A DNA stretch of 64,000 bases from positions 1 through 64,000 of the forward strand of contig JAPLFH010000003.1 in NCBI GenBank assembly GCA_026390815.1, in the 5' to 3' direction. Positions 57,062 through 64,000 of the stretch are shown here, piece after piece; position 1 is the stretch's first letter, and the number at the start of each line of letters is the position of its first letter. The position numbers were made by a program, and so were the translations under genes. The notes beneath the pieces were generated by a model. The model ran no database searches, was not told where the DNA came from, and saw only the letters and a program-made list of their open reading frames with translations. This stretch comes from Ignavibacteriales bacterium (GTDB taxonomy: Bacteria; Bacteroidota; Ignavibacteria; Ignavibacteriales; SURF-24).

Positions 57062-57476
57062 ATTTAAAATTCAAATTCTGGTTCAGTATTCCTTTTCTTT
57101 ACTTTCTTCCAAAAATTATATCCTTGTTCGTGCCTTGAAAAAAATGCTAAATAATATAATGGTAAATTCTTTTCATCTGATCTAATTGAAATAAAAAGCT
57201 GGATAAAACTTAAAGGAATTTAGAAAGAAAGGAAATAGAAAAAGAGATGATATCAATCTCAAATGATAATTTTGTAAATCATTATGTAATTTTTTTCGTC
57301 AATAGTATTTTATTCAAAATTTTTCCTAAATTATTTATTGTTACCAAATATTTAATTCCACCTAAATTATCACAAGAAATAAAGCTCTTTTAAATATTAT
57401 AAATTAAGAATTATTGTTCTTATTTATTTTATAGAATCAAAATAAACACTTTCAAAGCTTGAAAAGCGACACTTTA
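57062..57476. other. AT-rich intergenic stretch
   Basis: About 400 bases between the DUF5131 gene start and the end of the receiver-protease gene. It is very AT-rich, without hairpins or repeats that I recognise and without a supported gene. It should contain the DUF5131 promoter, which I could not place. Confidence 0.4.
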
Positions 57477-58622
57477 TTATAAAAGTTTTATTTTAGTTAT
57501 TCGATCCATAGAATTAATATATATCTCTATTGCAAATGTACGCAATAAATCACGACCATATAAAACTTGCCTGTTTTTATTATTTTGAATAAATGTACTA
57601 CTTTCCCAATCTTTCACAACTATGATTGTTAATTCTTTTTGAATTTCTTTTTCGAAATCATCAATTAATGAAATTGTTACTTTTTTTGTAAAATATTTGT
57701 AATCTCTACCTAAATGTATCCCGTATTCATTTGAACATATAAAATCAAAAATACTTGGTTCAACCAAATTTGAGGTAATAAATGAGCAATAAGCACCTGT
57801 ATCAAAATCATCTTTGATAATTCTATCATTAATTTTTGCAACAATAGTGGGATAAAAATCATTATCCAAATTTGTACGATTCCATTGTGTTAAAACATTT
57901 GGATCATAAAATGTATCTTCAGGCAATAATAATTTACTATAGGCAAACGGAATAAGATTTGTTCTATCACCAATTTGCACGAGTTCTTTTTCATTTGGAA
58001 ATTCTAACAAATCAGAAGAACCTTTATATAAATTTTCACCTATTACAACACACCATAGCCAGTTTTTTTTTGTTAATTCAATATCTATCCAATGTCCATG
58101 TTTCTCCCAATGAGATTCAACTGCTTTACTATAAAAGGATGTATTTGTAATGTAGTCATGGAATGTAATTAATTCCGGATAAATATTTTTGACTTTATTA
58201 TACTTGCCAGATTTTTCAAGAATAGTTTTAAAAAACCTTTGTGATAATAAAGGTTTTTGAAAATTTATTTCCTTTTGTTCTGTAATTATAGCTAAAGAAT
58301 TATCAATATAACTTTTATATTGTGGATCTGTTGTATAGGCACTATAAACATAAGTGGGTAAATGTTTAATTTTTTTATTTATATCTGATAAAAATCTTGC
58401 TCCATTTTCTAAAGCATCAAAAGGATCCATTTTGCAATCAACAATTAATCCACTATAATAATTAGTTTTTGATTCTAGAAAATTATTAGCTTCATTAATG
58501 GATGTAGCAACTTGAATTTCAAATAATTGTTTTCCTTCAATGATTAATAATTGTTTATAATTTTCTATGAATTGTGGTTCATCGTCCATCCATAATAATG
58601 GGATTTGATTTTTCACAGACAT
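57477..58622 (-). CDS. Response regulator with retropepsin-like aspartic protease output domain
   Basis: Residues 1-135 are a complete receiver: DDE at 13-15, phosphoacceptor D62 in GLIVDCKMDP, S94 in YVYSAYTT and K123 in FQKPL. Residues about 170-230 (HGHWIDIELTKKNWLWCVVI ... EFPNEKELVQIG) resemble the small domain found ahead of bacterial retropepsin-like proteins. Residues 255-380 then read as a retropepsin-like protease: PTIVAKINDRIIKDDFDTGA with the catalytic DTGA at 274-277, and the second signature VLYGRDLLRTFAIEI at about 353-367. The ATG follows GAGGA, which lies inside the end of the kinase gene only 2 bases away. A receiver controlling a protease is the inference; the domain call is from motifs, not a search. 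Confidence 0.75.
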   Translation of the reverse strand: MSVKNQIPLLWMDDEPQFIENYKQLLIIEGKQLFEIQVATSINEANNFLESKTNYYSGLIVDCKMDPFDALENGARFLSDINKKIKHLPTYVYSAYTTDPQYKSYIDNSLAIITEQKEINFQKPLLSQRFFKTILEKSGKYNKVKNIYPELITFHDYITNTSFYSKAVESHWEKHGHWIDIELTKKNWLWCVVIGENLYKGSSDLLEFPNEKELVQIGDRTNLIPFAYSKLLLPEDTFYDPNVLTQWNRTNLDNDFYPTIVAKINDRIIKDDFDTGAYCSFITSNLVEPSIFDFICSNEYGIHLGRDYKYFTKKVTISLIDDFEKEIQKELTIIVVKDWESSTFIQNNKNRQVLYGRDLLRTFAIEIYINSMDRITKIKLL

Positions 58623-58624
58623 AT

Positions 58625-60790
58625 TTATTCCTCACATATTGGTAATAATATTTCTAAGACTGCTTCTTTACCTGGTACAGATTTAATAAATTTAATGGAT
58701 CCATTAAAATATTGTATCAATTTCCGCGCATAAAACAAACCTAAACCAGTTCCATCTGGCCAAGTAGTAAAGAATTCATTAAATAATGAAGGTAATATTT
58801 GAGCCTCAATTCCTACACCCGTATCACTTATTTCAATTCGAAGCATTTTTGATTCAACAAGTTTCCTAACTGCTACAAATATTTCTTTCTTAGGAGATAA
58901 TTTATTTTCTTTAATAGCTTTAATAGAATTATTAAATAAATTAATTAGACTTTCGTATGCTAAATTTTTATCAATAATTACTAAATAATCTTCATTTGTC
59001 AACGAATGCTTAATACTAATATTTGTTCGAATAAGTCTATCTTCTATATACTTTATTGCAGGTCGCACGACATTTTCGACGAATAATATTTTTTGCGAAA
59101 TTGGTTTTAATGTTTTTCCTCTTTCTTGTGCTTGCTTAACAAGACCTGAACATAAATTCAATAATATTTTAAAGTTTTTTATTTGTTCTTCTAGTTCTTC
59201 TTTTTTACTATTTGGTTGTCCTGCTAAAGCATCTAAAAGCATTAACTCAGATCCTATTGTATAAACATGATTTCCTAACTCATGGAAAATTCTTAATGAT
59301 ACTTCTCTATAGAAAAACAAACTATCAGCTCTTTCTACCATCTTTTGTTTGATTTCTAATTTTTGAAATATTTCTGAAATAGATCTAATATTTGCTAATA
59401 AATTACTTATTGGTTCACTAAAGATTCTTAATGCAAGTAACTGTTCAATACCGAAAGCATTAATTTCATTAAAATTACCAACTTTAATTGCCCCTATATT
59501 TATTCCACTTTTAATTAATGGGTAATACATTACACTTTTTTCATCTTCAATAGTCTTTGGAGTAATAATGAAATTTAATTTTACTTTTTCCCAATTTTCA
59601 AATGAAATATTGTTTGGATTGAATTGAATAGCTTCACAGGTTAAGTCATCAAATGTCTTAGTAATAAAAAAAGCTTTGTTGTTTTTTATACAATGATATG
59701 TTAGACAATTATTCGAACTGAAATATTCTGTTTCAATCCCTCTTTCATAATGTTTATAGATTTTCCTAAAATAAAGTTTATTATTCTCTTCTTTTACAAC
59801 TTCTAAAATTGAAATTCCGTTAGCATTAAAAAAATTATTTAATATTTTAATTACATCATAAAGAACATCATCCTTTTCTCTATGAATATTTTCGATTTGT
59901 GTTAAGGTTTTTAAATTTTCATATTCTTGTTGCACCGTAATATGTCTCATAAGATGGAATATTTCTCGAGAACATAATTCATAAGAACTTATAAAACATT
60001 TGACCATATCATCTTTTGGGAATACATAAATTATATAGCTATAAACACCATTAAGAATAAATTTTGTAACATAGTACAAAATTTTTCCATTATAACTAGT
60101 TCTAATATTATTTGTTAATCCCGGTAATAATTCCTCACTAACAAATAAACTTTCATTTTTTGTTAATGCTTCATCTAATTCATTTATATATTTTTTTGTT
60201 ATTAATTCAAAATCCATTTTTATTAAACCTGCACTGGTATTAATGGAATATATTCCGGGAATATTTTCGCTTCTAATAACAGCAATAAACAAAGAATCAA
60301 TTTCTTTAAAAGATTTATTTAAGAATTTGTTGATTTTAATTTCTTGATTTATTTCTTTACGGGCTTCTTCATAATAAGAAATTAAATTTTTTATTTTATT
60401 TGATTGAATATTTAATTTGATATTTTCATATAAAGCATAAATTTTGGTTAGTAAATAAATTATATAATCTGCTGCTTTTTTATTAATAAAATGTATATTG
60501 CTATAACCTTTAAATAAATTGATCTCAACTGTTATCAAATTACTATGAATAAACACTATCTGAATTGAATCATTACTCTTTATTTCTTTTGTTTTTTCGA
60601 AAATTAAATTAACATTTATATCCTCTGTAAGATTAATTACTAGTATTTTCCCACTAATTTTTTCATCCATAAACTTCATGAGCTGTTCAATATCATTTAA
60701 TTCCAGCATTTGAGCACAGAGATCTATTTTTTTAATAATTGAAAATTCTTTTTTACTGAGTTTAAATGATGCTATTTTAAAGGTAACCAA
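58625..60790 (-). CDS. GAF-domain sensor histidine kinase
   Basis: A soluble kinase of about 721 residues. The N-terminal approximately 120 residues form an alpha/beta segment (GKILVINLTED, IQIVFIHSNL) that could be a degenerate receiver-like domain. A middle region and GAF domain follow (about 300-480). The phosphoacceptor helix has H503 in LRIFHELGNHVYTIGSEL, and the HATPase shows NLFNNSIKAI, DTGVGIEA and DGTGLGLFYARKLI. I place the start at the TTG at 60790: AAGGAG sits seven bases before it and directly follows the upstream stop codon. The ATG at 60856 would overlap the previous gene by 53 bases and lacks such a site. It abuts the receiver-protease gene, its probable partner. Confidence 0.88.
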   Translation of the reverse strand: MVTFKIASFKLSKKEFSIIKKIDLCAQMLELNDIEQLMKFMDEKISGKILVINLTEDINVNLIFEKTKEIKSNDSIQIVFIHSNLITVEINLFKGYSNIHFINKKAADYIIYLLTKIYALYENIKLNIQSNKIKNLISYYEEARKEINQEIKINKFLNKSFKEIDSLFIAVIRSENIPGIYSINTSAGLIKMDFELITKKYINELDEALTKNESLFVSEELLPGLTNNIRTSYNGKILYYVTKFILNGVYSYIIYVFPKDDMVKCFISSYELCSREIFHLMRHITVQQEYENLKTLTQIENIHREKDDVLYDVIKILNNFFNANGISILEVVKEENNKLYFRKIYKHYERGIETEYFSSNNCLTYHCIKNNKAFFITKTFDDLTCEAIQFNPNNISFENWEKVKLNFIITPKTIEDEKSVMYYPLIKSGINIGAIKVGNFNEINAFGIEQLLALRIFSEPISNLLANIRSISEIFQKLEIKQKMVERADSLFFYREVSLRIFHELGNHVYTIGSELMLLDALAGQPNSKKEELEEQIKNFKILLNLCSGLVKQAQERGKTLKPISQKILFVENVVRPAIKYIEDRLIRTNISIKHSLTNEDYLVIIDKNLAYESLINLFNNSIKAIKENKLSPKKEIFVAVRKLVESKMLRIEISDTGVGIEAQILPSLFNEFFTTWPDGTGLGLFYARKLIQYFNGSIKFIKSVPGKEAVLEILLPICEE

Positions 60791-60803
60791 ATCAATTCTC
60801 CTT

Positions 60804-61145
60804 CTACCTAGACCAGGCCATAAAATATCTCTTCTTTGGTACAATTTCTTCTGCATCTATTTTACTACTATTGGCGTTAAAATTCTTCAAACTAGTCATT
60901 TCGGAAATTCCAAATGCACTTGAATAAATTATAAAGCTATTAAACAAAGCTAAAATACAAGAGATAAATGAAATCTCATTTTTTATTATAATAGCCGTAT
61001 AAGAAATTAATAATGATATAAAAAAACCCACATATTTAGGTTTCAATTTAAAAAGAAAAAACAAGGTTTGAGCTGAAAAATAAGTTGCCGTTACTGCACC
61101 ACTTAAAGTAAGAATATCTTCAGTAGTTAACAATTCTTGAATCAT
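60804..61145 (-). CDS. Small membrane protein, three predicted helices
   Basis: A 113-residue protein with hydrophobic segments at about 14-32, 39-54 and 60-80, followed by a charged C-terminal tail (SSKIDAEEIVPKKRYF). No family was recognised; size and topology are holin-like, but so are many small membrane proteins. AGAGGAG precedes the ATG. It lies 85 bases after the PIN-like gene and directly before the kinase, so it could be the membrane sensor or anchor of the system. Confidence 0.7.
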   Translation of the reverse strand: MIQELLTTEDILTLSGAVTATYFSAQTLFFLFKLKPKYVGFFISLLISYTAIIIKNEISFISCILALFNSFIIYSSAFGISEMTSLKNFNANSSKIDAEEIVPKKRYFMAWSR

Positions 61146-61230
61146 TTTTATCTCCTCTTAAGGGATTAATATAATTTATTATTTTTGTATTTCTATTCTT
61201 AAAGTCTATTAAACAAATGCCCTTCTATCA

Positions 61231-63234
61231 TTACATTTTCATAATAATTTTATTCTTTTTTTTTGAAATTAATTCCTTTATTTCATTACTAACTTTTATA
61301 TCTATCCCTATAATTTTTTCACTATACTTACTTAAAATTTTAGGTTTTAAATAATAATTTGAAAATAATATTGAGCCTATTATTTCAATACTAATTGCTG
61401 AAGCAATTATTTCAAATTTACTGTTTGATTGAATAAATAATATGACAATTGAAGTAAGAATTAATAAAACTAAAGGCAATATTAAAAAAATCATCAATTT
61501 GTTTTTTCTAAGTTTACCATCATATTCATCATGCAATTCTCCTTTTCTCCGATTTCTAAATTCTTCAATAAATAAATCACGTTCTTTAATCATTTCTTCT
61601 TTCTCATCTTTTAAAAACTGATTTTCAATTTGCGATTTTTCAAGATCAGTTTTTATTTTTAATTTTTCATTCTGAAATTCTCTTCTTAAAAATAAACTTG
61701 CTTCTTCTTCACTGGCTCCGGAAATCCTTATTTTATTTAATTTTTGTGCAATTTCAGTAACTTTTTCATCCGGCAATTCATTTATCTGAATTTTAGTGTC
61801 AAGTATATACGACAAGTCAGCTAGAGTAAACGCATTTTTTTCGGGAATTAGTGATAATTTTATAACATCAACAAAGAGTGGGGCAAAGCTTGTAGGATCA
61901 ATATCAATATCATCAATGTAATAAACCATTAGATTTATTAATACGTCCATACTTATGGCTATTGGAAATTCATCTCTAATTATATTTTCTATTGCATATT
62001 GCTTTATCGTCCCATCTTTGGTTAAAATCCAACAGTTTTCTTTTTTTCTTATAAATTGGGCACCTTGTAATAATCCAGCGTCATGAATTAGTGCATTTTC
62101 TCTTCTTGGTCTATTCCACCTTTTAATATTTATTTCATTTATTCTATTTTTTATAGAATTATCTTGTGAAGCTTTACATACAATCATGTTAACCTCATCA
62201 TCATCTAATAATTCTATTTTCAATCTATTAAAAAATCTATCCGGTATTTTATATAATGAGTTAAAAAATTGTGTAATTTCTTCTTCATCAGTTTGGTTTC
62301 TTTTAATTAAAGTCCTTATATAACAGTCATCAACCTTCATCAAAACTTCTATTGAATAATTCTTAAAAACATTTAATACTTCTATTTTTTTATTTTCAAT
62401 AACTCTTTGATATTCTTTTCGGCTAATTGGGAGATGTTTTGTCTTAATACCATATTTCAAAAAAATATTTTCCATATTTTCTAATGATTTGGAAAATTCG
62501 TATCCCTCAAGTCCTAATATCATTAAAATATTTGTATCCAATATTAAGGTTGCATTTTTTAGATATTCCAGTGAAAGATTGTCCCCAAATAATCTTGCCG
62601 TAAGTAAAGTTGTAGAAAATTTTGATGTGCCATATGCCCATAACAAATTAATATCTTCACTTCTATCACTATCAAGAAATTTCAAATATTGCTTCGCCAA
62701 CCAATTTTTATCTTTATCTGAAATAGTATTATAATTGTTAAAACTACTTTCTATTAATTCTCTAATTCTTAAAGTATTCTTGGAAAATTCTGTAGGATTT
62801 TTACAGATTTCATGGATCCATTCATAACTAAATTTCTCAAAAAAAGTGATTGTTAAATCTTCAAACCAATTTCTAACGATACTTTTATCACATTCTGTAT
62901 TTTCAAACCAATTTTCTATAACATTTTGATGGCAAATTTCATTTTCATTAAACGCACTCTCTATCTTTACTCTATAATTATTATCAAAATAGAATCCTTC
63001 ATCTTTGTGAAAAATTTTGTTTTCATTTATTAATTCTTCAATGGATTTATCAAAATCCTTCTTACTAATTTTGGTATGTGTTATATTATTTAGTTCTTCT
63101 TTTAATAAATTTCTTTTTACACCTTCACCACAGACAAATATTAATTTTAAAATTAATTGTGAAAGTGCAATACTTGATAGAGATTTAAATGTATTGTCAT
63201 GTTTAAGATAAAGTGTTAGTAGTTTTTTCTTCAT
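61231..63234 (-). CDS. Membrane-anchored PIN-like nuclease protein
   Basis: A 667-residue protein. The N-terminal approximately 85 residues look like a winged-helix-type domain, followed by a helical region. A PIN-like domain spans about 225-415 with the expected acidic residues: D233 in LILDTNILM, E274 in SRKEY, D385 in ALIHDAGLL and D407 in WILTKDGTIK. A coiled coil lies at about 505-560 (KLKIKTDLEKSQIENQFLKD). Two hydrophobic helices at about 580-603 and 608-626 suggest membrane attachment near the C-terminus. The ATG at 63234 has GGGAAG upstream; a TTG five codons earlier is less likely. It is the first gene of the four-gene unit. PIN enzymes usually cleave RNA; here that is inference. 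Confidence 0.7.
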   Translation of the reverse strand: MKKKLLTLYLKHDNTFKSLSSIALSQLILKLIFVCGEGVKRNLLKEELNNITHTKISKKDFDKSIEELINENKIFHKDEGFYFDNNYRVKIESAFNENEICHQNVIENWFENTECDKSIVRNWFEDLTITFFEKFSYEWIHEICKNPTEFSKNTLRIRELIESSFNNYNTISDKDKNWLAKQYLKFLDSDRSEDINLLWAYGTSKFSTTLLTARLFGDNLSLEYLKNATLILDTNILMILGLEGYEFSKSLENMENIFLKYGIKTKHLPISRKEYQRVIENKKIEVLNVFKNYSIEVLMKVDDCYIRTLIKRNQTDEEEITQFFNSLYKIPDRFFNRLKIELLDDDEVNMIVCKASQDNSIKNRINEINIKRWNRPRRENALIHDAGLLQGAQFIRKKENCWILTKDGTIKQYAIENIIRDEFPIAISMDVLINLMVYYIDDIDIDPTSFAPLFVDVIKLSLIPEKNAFTLADLSYILDTKIQINELPDEKVTEIAQKLNKIRISGASEEEASLFLRREFQNEKLKIKTDLEKSQIENQFLKDEKEEMIKERDLFIEEFRNRRKGELHDEYDGKLRKNKLMIFLILPLVLLILTSIVILFIQSNSKFEIIASAISIEIIGSILFSNYYLKPKILSKYSEKIIGIDIKVSNEIKELISKKKNKIIMKM

Positions 63235-63306
63235 ACTTTTTCTTCCCAAAACCTATAAAGATTTAAGTACTTCTACCGATAATAATATTGGGTACCTAAA
63301 TATTGC

Positions 63307-63346
63307 ATGGTGGAGCTGGATGGATTTCCTCTCCACCATTTTTTTT
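63307..63346 (+). terminator. Strong hairpin with T-run, plus strand
   Basis: ATGGTGGAG (63307-63315) pairs with CTCCACCAT (63331-63339) and is followed by eight T on the plus strand. Flanking genes are on the minus strand, so it is oriented away from them; on their strand it is a hairpin preceded by an A-run. It may mark the boundary of the four-gene unit. Confidence 0.55.
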
Positions 63347-63358
63347 GTTGATATAATT

Positions 63359-63562
63359 TCATTTCTTCCTATTATACGGTGATTGATTAGTAGGTTTCAA
63401 AGAAATCTTTTCTTCGCTTGCCTTTGACTGAACTGCTCCTTCAGTTCTACCTAATTTTAATCCAATTACTCTTGTCGGTGTATTTTGTTTTGCCAATTGT
63501 TTTAATTGGCTAACCTCATTTGGTGTCCATACTTTACCGCTGTTTCTTGTTGATTTAGACAT
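63359..63562 (-). CDS. Small Myb/SANT-like helix-turn-helix protein
   Basis: A 67-residue basic protein with a tri-helical pattern: VWTPNEVSQLKQLAKQNTP, TRVIGLKLGRTEGAVQSKAS. The tryptophan and the RTEGAVQSKA recognition helix resemble Myb/SANT-type or GcrA-like DNA-binding proteins. GGAG precedes the ATG. Its target is unknown, and it is separated from the PIN gene by a hairpin. Confidence 0.65.
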   Translation of the reverse strand: MSKSTRNSGKVWTPNEVSQLKQLAKQNTPTRVIGLKLGRTEGAVQSKASEEKISLKPTNQSPYNRKK

Positions 63563-63599
63563 AATTTAATCTCCAATGAATTTTAAAATTTTTTAATTT

Positions 63600-63624
63600 C
63601 TCCACCTCCCTTTCAGAGGTAGAG
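63600..63624. repeat. Hairpin between two small genes
   Basis: CTCCACCTC and GAGGTAGAG form an imperfect stem downstream of the right-edge gene. No T-run follows on the minus strand, so it may be a processing or weak termination site. Confidence 0.35.
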
Positions 63625-63693
63625 TATTCTAACTCATCCTTTTTCCACAATCTTATTCTTAAATGCGTTCACGCATTCTTTAATTACAAACTT

Positions 63694-63999
63694 CTACGTT
63701 CCAGATGTACCTGTTCCACTTCCATCACCACCAACAGGTATAGCAGGTTCTTCTTTTTTCCTGTGTCTTACACCTAAGTTTTTAATACCTCGTGCGGTAA
63801 TGTACTGGTTATAAAAATCGGAATTTTCATCTTTGTAAGATTCAACCAAGCCATCAATTTCCTCCTTAAGCAGCAGGCTTGCCTGTTCAAACAGTACATT
63901 AAGGGATTTTCTTGCACCACCACGTTCGCTGTAACCGGTTCCCTGCTCACCGATAGTTAATTCAAACCGTTTAATTTTAGCATCAAGCAAATCAATTTC
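63694..63999 (-). CDS. Partial hypothetical protein, cut by window edge
   Basis: The frame is open to the right end of the window, so the N-terminus is missing. The visible approximately 101 residues are helical and charged (KSLNVLFEQASLLLKEEIDG, FYNQYITARGIKNLG) and end in a Gly/Thr-rich tail (GGDGSGTGTSGT). No family was recognised. Confidence 0.6.
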   Translation of the reverse strand, partial: EIDLLDAKIKRFELTIGEQGTGYSERGGARKSLNVLFEQASLLLKEEIDGLVESYKDENSDFYNQYITARGIKNLGVRHRKKEEPAIPVGGDGSGTGTSGT

Positions 64000-64000
64000 C

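Noticed and set aside
57062-57476. Small RNA or toxin gene in the gap before DUF5131
   Set aside because: No hairpin, promoter pair or convincing frame could be identified in this AT-rich stretch.

Overview
The window looks like chromosome from an Ignavibacteria-type member of the Bacteroidota/Chlorobi group. Base composition is AT-rich. Three secreted proteins carry the QNYPNPFNP-type C-terminal sorting domain of the type IX secretion system. An 11-subunit complex I operon without NuoEFG is present, and short palindromic repeats litter the gaps between genes. This placement is inferred from family resemblance; no rRNA or other marker gene is present.

Region by region. 0.15-9.7 kb (minus strand) holds housekeeping genes: an MtnA-type isomerase overlapping a PfkB-type sugar kinase, a Nudix hydrolase, a large exported protein, pterin carbinolamine dehydratase and ClpC. 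10.1-12.1 kb (plus) is a UvrD/PcrA-type helicase. 12.4-17.6 kb (minus) has two paralogous secreted beta-helix proteins with near-identical C-terminal modules and matching terminators. 18.1-37.6 kb (minus) is a dense signalling block: four very large PAS-domain histidine kinases (one with a CXXCH haem-type motif in its periplasmic sensor), two stand-alone receivers and a NarL-type regulator. It is interrupted at 30.2-31.9 kb by a REP-associated transposase inside arrays of its presumed hairpin repeats. 38.2-51.3 kb (plus) is nuoABCDHIJKLMN, with a lipoprotein beta-propeller gene and a third sorting-domain gene inserted between nuoC and nuoD. 51.4-57.1 kb (minus) is an accessory strip: two toxin-antitoxin pairs, a CitE-like/SGNH-like pair, a methylase fragment and a DUF5131 gene. 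The first three modules are separated by diverged copies of one repeat, and a MITE-like element also lies here.

57.5-63.2 kb (minus) is the most unusual part. It is a tight four-gene unit: (1) a membrane-anchored PIN-nuclease-like protein, (2) a small three-helix membrane protein, (3) a GAF histidine kinase and (4) a receiver domain fused to what reads as a retropepsin-like aspartic protease (DTGA ... GRDLL). I did not recognise this arrangement. It reads as a two-component system whose output is proteolysis, possibly controlling the PIN nuclease, and it sits next to defence-type genes.

Other second-look points: repeat sequences have been accepted in frame into two proteins (the transposase itself and a histidine kinase ATPase domain), a sorting domain is disrupted by an apparent one-base frameshift, and an HK amino-terminal remnant shares its upstream leader with a site upstream of an intact kinase. 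I saw no tRNA, rRNA or CRISPR array.
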